DNA of 19,117 bases from JBNJDW01 sp051745265 (GTDB lineage: Bacteria > Pseudomonadota > Alphaproteobacteria > Micavibrionales > CSBR16-224), in the NCBI GenBank assembly GCA_051745265.1, contig JBNJDW010000008.1, positions 1-19,117 of the forward strand, in the 5' to 3' direction. Of this stretch, positions 1 to 7,537 are shown in pieces. Made by a program: the position numbers and the translations under genes. The notes under the pieces were generated by a model, which saw only the letters and a list, made by a program, of their open reading frames with translations, searched no databases and was not told the origin of the DNA. How positions within the stretch are numbered: position 1 is the first letter of the stretch; every line of letters begins with the position of its first letter.

Positions 1-1037
1 CTGAAGAGCCCATATCAAAATCCCTCGCCCTTGATACCATCCGGGTTGAGCTGGGTTATGCGCTGTTGCCGCTGGTCAATAATGATGGTGAAGCCAAACT
101 GACCGAGCAGATCAAAGGACTCCGCAAACAAATGGCCGAGGATATGGGCTTTGTTTTACCATCTGTACGAATACAGGATAATCTGCAATTACAGGCCAAC
201 AGTTATGTCGTCCGTATCAAGGAAATTGAAGCCGGACGCGGGGAAATCCGCCCCGATATGCTGCTGTGCATGAATCCGCAAGGGGAAGCGGTCGAAGTCC
301 CCGGCGAAGACACGCGGGAACCGACCTTTGGCCTGCCGGCAAAATGGGTGGCGCAGGAATACCGCGAAGAAGCCCATTTCCGCGGCTATACCGTGGTTGA
401 TGCCGCTACCGTGGTTACGACCCATGTCACCGAAATTGTCAAAGACAACATGTCAGAACTGTTGTCCTATGCCGAAACACAAAAACTGCTGGATGAGCTG
501 CCCGCCAGCCACCAAAAACTGGTCGCCGATGTCATACCGGGCCAGATCACCCTCAGCGGGTTACAAAGAATACTGCAAAATCTGGTTATGGAGCGGGTTT
601 CTATCCGTGATCTGCCGACCATTCTGGAAGGCGTGTCCGAGGCCACCAATTACACCAAGAATGTCACCCTGATTACCGAACATGTCCGCAGCCGCCTTGC
701 CCGCCAGCTTTGCCACCAGAATACGAATTCAAAAGGCGTTGTGCCGCTGTTGACGCTATCTGCACAATGGGAACAGGCCTTTGCCGAAAGTCTGATCGGC
801 GACAGCGAAGACAAACAACTGGCCATGCCGCCAACTCAGCTACAGGAATTTATCAATCTGATCCGTCAGAAATACGAAGAAATGGCCATGCAGGGCGAAA
901 CACCGGTGCTGTTGACCAGTCCGGGCATCCGGCACTATGTCCGTTCCATTGTTGAGCGTTTCCGCCCGCAAACCACGGTCATGTCGCAGAATGAGATTTA
1001 TCCCAAAGCCAAGATCAAGACTCTCGGCCAGGTTTAA
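1..1037 (+). CDS. flhA: Flagellar export gate protein FlhA, C-terminal half (5' end outside window)
   Basis: FlhA is the large inner-membrane component of the flagellar type III export gate; its cytoplasmic C-terminal domain forms a ring that docks export substrates and chaperones. The reading frame is open from the left edge (first whole codon at 3) and gives 344 residues before TAA. The visible part starts with a stretch reading DTIRVELGYALLPLV, typical of the beginning of the FlhA cytoplasmic domain, and ends with the family signature around VMSQNEI. FlhA proteins are usually near 690 residues, so about half is present and the membrane segments lie upstream of the window. A TTG at 66 is an internal codon, not a start. 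The stop overlaps the stop of the convergent methyltransferase gene by two bases. Identity is secure; the paralogue InvA/SctV is less likely because flagellar genes follow. Confidence 0.96.
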   Translation, partial: EEPISKSLALDTIRVELGYALLPLVNNDGEAKLTEQIKGLRKQMAEDMGFVLPSVRIQDNLQLQANSYVVRIKEIEAGRGEIRPDMLLCMNPQGEAVEVPGEDTREPTFGLPAKWVAQEYREEAHFRGYTVVDAATVVTTHVTEIVKDNMSELLSYAETQKLLDELPASHQKLVADVIPGQITLSGLQRILQNLVMERVSIRDLPTILEGVSEATNYTKNVTLITEHVRSRLARQLCHQNTNSKGVVPLLTLSAQWEQAFAESLIGDSEDKQLAMPPTQLQEFINLIRQKYEEMAMQGETPVLLTSPGIRHYVRSIVERFRPQTTVMSQNEIYPKAKIKTLGQV

Positions 1038-1675
1038 GCCTTTGGCATCAAGCCCTGAATACGCCCCCGGTTTAAATCAACGGCGCGCCAGTGAACATCC
1101 TCACGATTGAGCTTGTCCTTGGTCGGGGCATTCTGTGTGAAGTTAAATCCATGTTCTTTGGCAAAATCCTCTAATTCCTGCACCGGCACGTCAAACATGA
1201 CCCGGTCATCCCGACAAGGGCCGTAGCGCAGCAAGACATGGAGATAACAGTTGTCTGCCGCCAGCGCGGACAGGGTACGGTAAAACTGTTTCCGATCTGC
1301 CTGATCCAGATGAAACAGGAACGAGCTGACCAGAATAACGTCAAATTTTTGGCCGCGGCGCACCAGCGCATTAAACTTAGGGCCTATATCCTGCATATAC
1401 GCGACAGACGGATGCCCGTTACATCTGCTGGCCTCTGACAGCATTTCTTTAGACCCATCAACAGCGGTAACTGTAAAGCCCATTTCCGCCATATAAAAGG
1501 CATCCCGCCCCGATCCACAGGCGATATCCAGAACGTTTTTTTGCTCTGGCTTTTCAATCTTAGCCAGTCTGGCAATAAAATGGGGCAAGACATCTCCGGT
1601 TTTAAGCGTCATATAGGAGGCCGCATATGTTTTTGCCTGTTCATCATACAAACGCAGATTTTTTTTGACCGACAT
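1034..1675 (-). CDS. Class I SAM-dependent methyltransferase, substrate unknown
   Basis: The 213-residue product is a Rossmann-fold methyltransferase. Motif I is clear at residues 48-58 (VLDIACGSGRD), followed by the acidic strand-2 residue D73 (AVDGS) that normally holds the SAM ribose hydroxyls, and a strand-4 region near residues 112-124 (DVILVSSFLFHLD). It resembles small methyltransferases of the UbiE/Tam type, but nothing visible gives the substrate. The ATG at 1675 is preceded by a weak AAGGCG. The gene lies inside the flagellar cluster, between flhA and flhF, but on the opposite strand. Its stop overlaps the flhA stop, so transcription from either side reads antisense into the other gene unless stopped within coding sequence. 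A role in flagellar protein modification is possible only by position. Confidence 0.85.
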   Translation of the reverse strand: MSVKKNLRLYDEQAKTYAASYMTLKTGDVLPHFIARLAKIEKPEQKNVLDIACGSGRDAFYMAEMGFTVTAVDGSKEMLSEASRCNGHPSVAYMQDIGPKFNALVRRGQKFDVILVSSFLFHLDQADRKQFYRTLSALAADNCYLHVLLRYGPCRDDRVMFDVPVQELEDFAKEHGFNFTQNAPTKDKLNREDVHWRAVDLNRGRIQGLMPKA

Positions 1676-1719
1676 TTTTTTCGCCTTGGCACTGTGATAA
1701 AAACGATTGAACAGGTGCT

Positions 1720-1748
1720 AAACTATCCAGCAACAAGGCTTATGTCAA
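1720..1748 (-). promoter_or_regulatory. Candidate housekeeping promoter for the methyltransferase
   Basis: On the reverse strand a perfect TTGACA (1748-1743) is followed after 17 bases by TAGTTT (1725-1720), which matches the -10 consensus at three of six positions. It lies about 45 bases upstream of the methyltransferase ATG. The -35 match and spacing are good and the -10 is weak. Confidence 0.45.
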
Positions 1749-1767
1749 TATAAGGTAAAAAGCCATA

Positions 1768-1795
1768 TTGCATGCAGCGCATATCAATGTAGAAT
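1768..1795 (+). promoter_or_regulatory. Candidate promoter for flhF-flhG-fliK-like run
   Basis: TTGCAT (1768-1773), a 16-base spacer and TAGAAT (1790-1795, five of six matches to TATAAT) lie about 30 bases upstream of the flhF ATG. A start near 1802 would leave a leader of about 24 bases. The element is divergent from, and does not overlap, the methyltransferase promoter. I see no good sigma-54 element here. Confidence 0.45.
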
Positions 1796-1825
1796 AGGCA
1801 TTATGACGATCTTCAGGGCAATTTC

Positions 1826-2959
1826 ATGCGTTTAAAATCATTTCTGGCAAATTCAATGCGTGAGGCCATGCACAAGGTTCGTGAAGAACTTGGCGAGGAC
1901 GCGATCATCGTGACAACGCGGGAGATGAGCGGCGGGCGCGTCCGTATCACAGCGGCAGTTGAACAGCAAAACCGTTATGGCATTGACCTGCCTGAGTTTG
2001 ATTTTGACGAGACGGCTGTAGAAGAAAAACTTCCTGATCTCTCTGAAACACGCGGGTTAAGTGCTGATAAAAGCGACCGCCCTGAAATTTTCCCCTGGCG
2101 TCCTGAACCCTTGGCAGAAGAACCGCCCGAGGAAGACGACTTCCTTGCCCAATGGCTTGAAGATTCCGGTGAAGTTCAAGGTGAACATCGTCAGGAAGAT
2201 ATTATCGAGCTTGTCACCGATGCCATGCTCCGCCACCGTTTTCCGGCCAATGTCACTGAGAAAATTATCTCAACCGCCACCCTGATCGAAGGCCGGTCGC
2301 TGCGCGATACGCTGGCCAAGGCCATCGCCACCCATTTTGATTTCGACCCGCTACCAACGGGCGCTTATAACAAACCCATCATACTGGTGGGACCGCCCGG
2401 TGCCGGCAAAACCCTGAATACCGCCAAGCTGGCAACGCGGGCGGTTATGAACGGCCTGAAACCTGCTGTCATCAGCACCGATATCGTCCGCGCCGGCGGG
2501 CTTGAAATGCTGTCAACTTTTCTGGATGTGCTTGATCTGGAACTGGACGATGCTGATAACCCGCAAAGCCTGAAAGCCGCGATTGATAAAAATCGTGATG
2601 CCGACCAGATTTTAATTGATACCGGCGGCCTTAACCCATTTGATCCCCATGAAATGAAGGATCTGGCCCGCTTGTTAAAAGTCACGGAGATGGAGCCGAT
2701 TCTGGTCCTGCCCGCAGGGGGCGATGCCGAAGAATCCGCCGAAATGGCCCTGACCTTTGAAATTCTGGGCGTCAAACGGATTTATCCGACCCGGTTGGAT
2801 TTTGCCCGAAGGCTGGGCGGTGTAATGGCCGCCGCAGACCGCGGAAAGCTTAGCTTTGCCGGTGCCAGCCATACGCATAAAATACCGGATGGCATCCTTG
2901 ATATAACCCCGCAGGTTTTAGCCGATCTGTTAATGCCTGGTTCATACCTGAAAGGTTAG
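1826..2959 (+). CDS. flhF: Flagellar biosynthesis SRP-type GTPase FlhF
   Basis: FlhF is a signal-recognition-particle-type GTPase that marks the site of flagellar assembly, working with FlhG. The 377-residue product opens with the FlhF signature (residues 1-31, MRLKSFLANSMREAM then a GEDAIIVTTRE block), has an acidic linker (about 55-125), and an NG domain from about 125. GTPase motifs: P-loop GPPGAGKT (189-196), the TD-x2-R-x4-E block (218-227) and DTGG (265-268). The last differs from the usual DTAG, and the base-specificity TKxD motif appears as TRLD (322-325). The C-terminal KLSFAG and GILDITPQVLADLL parts are typical. The ATG at 1826 has only a weak CAGGG upstream, but the N-terminal motif fixes the start; an upstream ATG at 1803 is out of frame. 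It is followed after 30 bases by flhG. Confidence 0.94.
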   Translation: MRLKSFLANSMREAMHKVREELGEDAIIVTTREMSGGRVRITAAVEQQNRYGIDLPEFDFDETAVEEKLPDLSETRGLSADKSDRPEIFPWRPEPLAEEPPEEDDFLAQWLEDSGEVQGEHRQEDIIELVTDAMLRHRFPANVTEKIISTATLIEGRSLRDTLAKAIATHFDFDPLPTGAYNKPIILVGPPGAGKTLNTAKLATRAVMNGLKPAVISTDIVRAGGLEMLSTFLDVLDLELDDADNPQSLKAAIDKNRDADQILIDTGGLNPFDPHEMKDLARLLKVTEMEPILVLPAGGDAEESAEMALTFEILGVKRIYPTRLDFARRLGGVMAAADRGKLSFAGASHTHKIPDGILDITPQVLADLLMPGSYLKG

Positions 2960-2989
2960 AATAAATGTGGTACAATAGGAAATCGCATC

Positions 2990-3802
2990 ATGACGTCTGA
3001 CACACAAAATACAGCCCCGGGACGGCGTACCATTCCCCGCCAGTTAGAGCGGAACGTCATCGCTATTGCCTCGGGCAAGGGCGGTGTCGGTAAGACGTGG
3101 TTTTCTGTCAGCCTTGCCCATGCGCTGGCCCGTCAGGGTAAAAAAGTACTGTTATTTGATGGTGATCTTGGCCTTGCAAATGTTGATGTTCAGCTTGGCC
3201 TGATGGTCAATCGAGATTTAAATGATGTGATCGAAGGGCATATCTCTCTGGCCCAGGCCATCCAGCGCTATGACGAAGGCGGTTATGATATTATCGCCGG
3301 ACGCTCCGGCCAGGCCTCTCTGTCAACGCTGCCCTTGCAGCGCCTGAACGAAGTCTTGAAACAGTTGCGCATGATTGCGCCCAGCTATGATGCTGTTTTG
3401 ATCGATCTTGGCGCCGGGGTTGATAAAAGCGTCCGTTTTCTGGCCAGTTCGGCCGGAACCATGATTGTCGTCACCACCGAGGACCCCACGGCACTGACCG
3501 ATGCCTATGCCCTGATTAAACTGTCCAACGCCGCCGGGCATGCCGATACAGCCCATATTGTCGTTAATATGACCGACAGTGAAAAAAGCGGTGAGCGAAC
3601 CTATAACACACTGCTGCGGGCCTGCCAGAACTTTTTGAAACTCTCCCCGCGCGGTCTTGGCAATATACGCCATGACAAACATGTTAAAGAAGCCATCCGG
3701 GCGCAAATGCCCTTATTAACCCGTTCCCCCACCAGCGAGGCGGCCGAAGATCTTGAGGCTGTTGCCGGACGGGTTCTGGAACGTTTAAAAACCTTGCAGT
3801 AA
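2990..3802 (+). CDS. flhG: MinD/ParA-like ATPase FlhG (flagellar number regulator)
   Basis: FlhG (also FleN or YlxH) is a MinD-like ATPase that limits flagellar number and stimulates the FlhF GTPase. The 270-residue product has a deviant Walker A at residues 29-36 (GKGGVGKT), the switch I/Walker A' stretch FDGDLGLANVDVQLGL (56-71), and a Walker B-like IDLGAG (138-143). These place it in the MinD/FlhG branch rather than among plasmid ParA proteins. The N-terminal FlhF-activating DQAxxLR helix known from other FlhG proteins is not recognisable; this protein starts with a basic GRRTIPRQLER segment instead. AGGA sits about nine bases before the ATG. It lies 30 bases after flhF, and the next ORF begins two bases after its stop, which supports one transcript. 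Confidence 0.92.
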   Translation: MTSDTQNTAPGRRTIPRQLERNVIAIASGKGGVGKTWFSVSLAHALARQGKKVLLFDGDLGLANVDVQLGLMVNRDLNDVIEGHISLAQAIQRYDEGGYDIIAGRSGQASLSTLPLQRLNEVLKQLRMIAPSYDAVLIDLGAGVDKSVRFLASSAGTMIVVTTEDPTALTDAYALIKLSNAAGHADTAHIVVNMTDSEKSGERTYNTLLRACQNFLKLSPRGLGNIRHDKHVKEAIRAQMPLLTRSPTSEAAEDLEAVAGRVLERLKTLQ

Positions 3803-3804
3803 TC

Positions 3805-5991
3805 ATGACTGAAACCGGAGCCCCGCCGCCATCGCCCAGCAACAGCGCCGAACGCGCCAAACTGATTGCCGAGCGTACCCGCGGTGATATGAGCCGTGAG
3901 ACTCAGGATATTGGTCGTGATAAAAAAGACCGCCAGCCGGATCGTCAAATCCGCGCCGAATCCGAACGTCTGCCCCCCAAAACAGAAAATCAGCCGGCTC
4001 CGCAAAAGATCGACGGACAGGTCGAGCAGGTCCGCGGTGATATCGCGACGATCCGCACTGACAGTGGGGAAGTCAAAATCCGTATTCCCGAAGACGCAAA
4101 ATTACGGACCGGACAACAGGTCAGTGTTGAAATCCCGCCGCAAAGCCGCAGCGGCGACACCATCACCATTCGTATTGAAGCACCGCCCGCTGAAAGGCCA
4201 CACCCCGCACCACCGCGCCCGGATTTCCCGCCATTAAAAAACGGGGATACCGTGATCGCAACGCCCGGCCCCGTTGTTGTGACAACACCGGAGTCCGCGC
4301 ATCGCGAAGCACCGCCGCCGACAACAGCAGAGGCAAAACCGCAAACTGCCACCCGTTTTACACCTGACCAACTGGCCGCACAACTGGTCAAAACGGACCT
4401 GCCTGCGGGCGATAAAGTACCGCCCCTCCCCCTGCCGTCCGGGGTTAATGCCACGCAGATCAATGCACTCTTTACCACCCGTTTTACGCTTGATCCTACA
4501 GCCCCGCCGCAGCAGTGGCTGAACGCAAATGTCACCACATCCCTGAACACTGCTGTTCTTGCCGGCCAGACACCGTCAACACCGCAGAATCAGCCGGCGC
4601 CCCAAACATCACCAACCGTGATAACCGATGATGATAATGCCCTGACCCAGATGGCCCGGTCATACAGTCAGAAAGCAGAAACAGAGGCGCTGTCACAGAT
4701 GACAAAGATTCCGCGTAACCTTGCGATGAGTGACACGGCTTTCTCTACCCTGACGCAAAATGCAGCTACTGCCGGAATGGCCGAAGGATCTGCATTACTG
4801 CAAAATCTTTTTAATACAGCACCGGCCGCGCAGCCCGCAGCGGCAATCAAAACCTTTTTCCAGATCGAGGTTCTGCGTATTCTGCCGCCTGACATGCCTC
4901 TGGCTGATATACAAAAGCAGGTTTCAGCCCTTATAACACAGCCAGGTGATAAACCGGCCATGCCCTCCGCATCCGAGCCCGTAGCCGCCAACAATCAATC
5001 CGCCACACAGGCAACACTCCAAACGGGCCCCTCACAGACAACAACATCACCTGTATTGGCAAATGTTATTGGCACGACCAATGCCGGGCAGACTTTAATT
5101 ACAGTTCCGAACAACGCTTCTTCTGATCAGGGCCAGCAGCTTCTGCATATTCAGACGCCTATAACGATCCCGGCAGGCACGCAAATGCTGGTCAATCTGA
5201 CGCCTGTTGCCGCTGATGCTTTGCAGGCCATGCCCGATCTTTTAAACAAGCTGCCGACAGAAATGGCCACCCAGATTACAACGCAGACAATGCCGCAGGC
5301 CGGTGCTTTACCGCCGCCACTTGGCCAGCCTGCCCTCGCACCCACCTGGCCAGCCCTGCAGGAAAGCCTGAATGTATTGCAGCAAACAGCGCCGCAGGTC
5401 GCGCAAGCGGTGCAGAACGCTCTGCCCTCTCCATCACCGCGCATGGTTTCGACCGCTCTGTTCTTTTTGGCCGCCTTGAAAATGGGCGGTATTGACAGCT
5501 GGCTTGGTGAGAAGAACATTGATAGCTTGAAAAACACTGGTAAAAGCGGTCTGGCGGACCGTCTGGCCGGTGATTTTGGCCGGATCGCCAGTCAGGCCTC
5601 AGAAACCCTGTCTGGCCAGTGGAAAGCCATTACCCTGCCGATGCTGTATGACGGACAGGTTGAAAACCTGCAATTCTTTGTCCGCTCCGAAGATTCCAAA
5701 CAGGACGATACGGAAACGGATCAGGATGACAGCCGGACCCGGTTTATTCTGAACCTTGAACTCAGCAAAATCGGCCCGCTGCAACTGGACGGTTATCTGG
5801 CCACCGGCAGTCTGGATGTTATTTTACGGACAGACCACCGCATGGACAGCCATATACGTCAGGACCTGATGCGTATTTTCGGTGAAGCGCTGGAAACAAT
5901 TAACCTTAAGGGCGGTTTGTCATTCCAAAATCGGCCCGATGACTGGGTTCATGTTCTGCCTGATCAAACGCAGGAGGGCTTTTTCATTTAG
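3805..5991 (+). CDS. FliK-like flagellar hook-length control protein (long, Pro/Gln-rich)
   Basis: The 728-residue product is built like a FliK: a charged N-terminus (1-60), a long low-complexity region rich in Pro, Gln, Thr and Ala (about 120-540), and a compact C-terminal domain (about 544-728). That domain contains RFILNLELSKIGPLQLDG (645-662), then a DVILRTDHRMDSHIRQDLMRIF region and GGLSFQNRPDDW, the usual pattern of the Flg_hook C-terminal domain. FliK is a secreted ruler that switches export from hook to filament substrates. Two beta-rich segments of similar pattern (70-125 and 421-465), each with a G-x-Q turn followed by alternating hydrophobics, suggest a repeated ruler domain. It starts two bases after the flhG stop with no clear Shine-Dalgarno, so translation is probably coupled. 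FliK varies greatly; the name rests on the C-terminal domain and the context. Confidence 0.72.
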   Translation: MTETGAPPPSPSNSAERAKLIAERTRGDMSRETQDIGRDKKDRQPDRQIRAESERLPPKTENQPAPQKIDGQVEQVRGDIATIRTDSGEVKIRIPEDAKLRTGQQVSVEIPPQSRSGDTITIRIEAPPAERPHPAPPRPDFPPLKNGDTVIATPGPVVVTTPESAHREAPPPTTAEAKPQTATRFTPDQLAAQLVKTDLPAGDKVPPLPLPSGVNATQINALFTTRFTLDPTAPPQQWLNANVTTSLNTAVLAGQTPSTPQNQPAPQTSPTVITDDDNALTQMARSYSQKAETEALSQMTKIPRNLAMSDTAFSTLTQNAATAGMAEGSALLQNLFNTAPAAQPAAAIKTFFQIEVLRILPPDMPLADIQKQVSALITQPGDKPAMPSASEPVAANNQSATQATLQTGPSQTTTSPVLANVIGTTNAGQTLITVPNNASSDQGQQLLHIQTPITIPAGTQMLVNLTPVAADALQAMPDLLNKLPTEMATQITTQTMPQAGALPPPLGQPALAPTWPALQESLNVLQQTAPQVAQAVQNALPSPSPRMVSTALFFLAALKMGGIDSWLGEKNIDSLKNTGKSGLADRLAGDFGRIASQASETLSGQWKAITLPMLYDGQVENLQFFVRSEDSKQDDTETDQDDSRTRFILNLELSKIGPLQLDGYLATGSLDVILRTDHRMDSHIRQDLMRIFGEALETINLKGGLSFQNRPDDWVHVLPDQTQEGFFI

Positions 5992-6010
5992 AAATAATTA
6001 CTTTCCTTTT

Positions 6011-6556
6011 TTAAAATAAATATTGGTATACACCGATACCACCAACAATAAGCAAAAGAGCTTCGGGCCCGTATTCCATAGAGAAAAAATCGTAAAGCAA
6101 TAAGGTACTCAACAATATTCCGATCATGGGCATCATAGTGACATAGGCGTAAACAGGAACCACGAGCACACTATTAGTTTCAGCGTTAAAACTCAAAGAA
6201 TTGGCCAAGATCAATAAGACGGTCAATGCTAGTACAAATTTTAGTGTTTCTCGAATAGGGAGCGCTTGATACATCGCTTGAATCGACCTTAACTGGTGCT
6301 TTAAGCCGATAAAAACAAAAAAACCTACAAAAAACAAGATACTTAAATTGCGATGAGAGGCCCCATTCTCAACGGACATTAAAAAAGAAGAATCTGTAAG
6401 GATCAACCACCATAAAAAAAGACCCACAATATTGGATGCTATAAATGTCGTTTTGATATAATTTAAAAGCACATTTTCAAACGCATCGCTTCGATCCAAC
6501 AACGGCGGAACCAAAAGCTTTAGCCAGAGTGGATATTTCTTTTTATTCTCGTTCAT
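6011..6556 (-). CDS. Hypothetical multi-pass membrane protein, AT-rich gene
   Basis: I do not recognise a family. The 181-residue product has a basic, hydrophilic N-terminus (MNENKKKYPLWLK) and about five hydrophobic segments near residues 36-54, 71-85, 103-121, 129-155 and 164-180, so it should sit in the inner membrane. The gene is visibly richer in A+T than its neighbours: two 60-base lines counted by hand gave about 38% and 28% G+C, against clearly higher values in flanking flagellar genes. That hints at acquisition or relaxed selection. GGGGGC stands just before the ATG. It follows the GNAT gene by 35 bases on the same strand and its stop lies 19 bases from the stop of the convergent fliK-like gene, with no hairpin visible between them. 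A flagellar role cannot be claimed. Confidence 0.75.
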   Translation of the reverse strand: MNENKKKYPLWLKLLVPPLLDRSDAFENVLLNYIKTTFIASNIVGLFLWWLILTDSSFLMSVENGASHRNLSILFFVGFFVFIGLKHQLRSIQAMYQALPIRETLKFVLALTVLLILANSLSFNAETNSVLVVPVYAYVTMMPMIGILLSTLLLYDFFSMEYGPEALLLIVGGIGVYQYLF

Positions 6557-6591
6557 ATTGCCCCCAAATTTTCAACATCGTTAAACCCCGT

Positions 6592-7107
6592 CTATAAAGC
6601 CGGCCAGCCATAGGCGATTTCTTCCAGCACCAGATCATCAATCTCTATCGTTTTAAAGAGGCCCTGAATTTCGATACCGCCGGATTTCTCGTAAAACCTG
6701 CGACCGATGGGGTTATCTTTTAAAACCCAGACATACAGGTTATTCACTCCCCTGCCCTTCAGCGCCCTGCAGCTATGTTCAAATAATTGCGCGCCAATCC
6801 CCTGCCCCCAATAGTTCGGGTGCAGATACATGGCTCTGAGTTCCGCCATAAAGCCGGCCTTTTCATCGCGTGCCGGTCCGGTATTGATAAATCCGGTTAC
6901 GTTCCCGTCAACGACTGAGACAAAGAAATCGACATCCGGTTCATTATCGGTCAAAAATTCTTCCCATTTCCGGATATGGGTTTCAGTGTGCATTTCATTT
7001 AGGTAGCGGTCCGGCACGATGCCTTTATAGGCTTTGCGCCAGGAGGAAATCTGAATATGGGCGATGGCTTTGGCATCCTCGACCCCGGCCTTACGAATTT
7101 TGGTCAT
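6592..7107 (-). CDS. GNAT-family N-acetyltransferase
   Basis: The 171-residue product has the Gcn5-related acetyltransferase layout: an N-terminal IRKAGVEDAKAIAHIQISSWRKAY block, a central strand LRAMYLHPNYWGQGIGAQL (90-108) whose GQGIG loop (101-105) binds the acetyl-CoA pyrophosphate, and the motif B residues N132 and Y139 (DNPIGRRFYEKSGG). Such enzymes move an acetyl group from acetyl-CoA to an amine; the substrate is not predictable here. The ATG overlaps the fliJ stop as ATGA, and an AGGAAGG lies within the end of fliJ, so translation is coupled to fliIJ. This makes it part of the flagellar export operon by transcription, though it may be a passenger. Confidence 0.88.
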   Translation of the reverse strand: MTKIRKAGVEDAKAIAHIQISSWRKAYKGIVPDRYLNEMHTETHIRKWEEFLTDNEPDVDFFVSVVDGNVTGFINTGPARDEKAGFMAELRAMYLHPNYWGQGIGAQLFEHSCRALKGRGVNNLYVWVLKDNPIGRRFYEKSGGIEIQGLFKTIEIDDLVLEEIAYGWPAL

Positions 7108-7532
7108 TCGCCGCCTTCCTGCCGCCTCAAATAATTCTGGATGGCGATGTCATCGAACATACGGCCTTCCTTCAGCTTGCGTTCTTCTTTTTCAATCCGC
7201 AGGCGTTCTTCCTGCGTGATCTCATATTTTTTAAGCTCGCCAAAACTTTCGAGCATATCATCAATCGCAACTTCGACTTCCTGATGGGTAACAAATATCT
7301 GTTGGTCTATCTGTTCTTCCTGCGCAATGGATTTTTCTATAAACCCTGCCAGCGTATAGGTGACCATTTCAAGATTATTCCCGGCCGAGGCGATTTCAGC
7401 CTCACGGCGCTCCTGTATGGACTGCTTACGCTCTTCCAGCGCATTTAAGCGGTCATAGAGCAGCCCCAGCGCTTTTTGCTTGTCATCCAGCTCATGTTTA
7501 TGCAAGCGGATCAGACTGGATAAATCGGCCAT
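7104..7532 (-). CDS. fliJ: Flagellar export protein FliJ (ATPase central stalk)
   Basis: FliJ is the small coiled-coil protein that inserts into the FliI ATPase ring, like the gamma stalk of F1, and recycles export chaperones. The 142-residue product is almost wholly helical with heptad-like charged and hydrophobic spacing from about residue 15 to 125 and no globular domain; its length matches the family (about 140-150). Sequence similarity within FliJ is always low, so the call relies on position directly after fliI as well as on the coiled coil. AGGAG (7545-7541) overlapping the end of fliI serves as ribosome binding site; the gap to fliI is five bases. Its stop overlaps the start of the GNAT gene. 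Confidence 0.85.
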   Translation of the reverse strand: MADLSSLIRLHKHELDDKQKALGLLYDRLNALEERKQSIQERREAEIASAGNNLEMVTYTLAGFIEKSIAQEEQIDQQIFVTHQEVEVAIDDMLESFGELKKYEITQEERLRIEKEERKLKEGRMFDDIAIQNYLRRQEGGE

Positions 7533-7537
7533 CTAGA

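Noticed and set aside
66..68. TTG at 66 as a start codon for a 323-residue protein
   Set aside because: The frame is open to the left edge and the upstream residues match FlhA, so this is an internal leucine codon.
1686..1705. TGGCAC that resembles the -24 half of a sigma-54 promoter near flhF
   Set aside because: No GC of the -12 element (TTGCW) occurs at the required spacing; the stretch that follows is TGTGATAAAA.
3990..4550. A 186-residue open frame antisense to the FliK-like gene
   Set aside because: It mirrors the Pro/Gln/Thr-rich codons of the forward gene, is low in complexity, shows no motif, and has no ribosome binding site. The same applies to other long antisense frames, such as 2365-2775, 3323-4005, 5151-5537 and 17118-17567.
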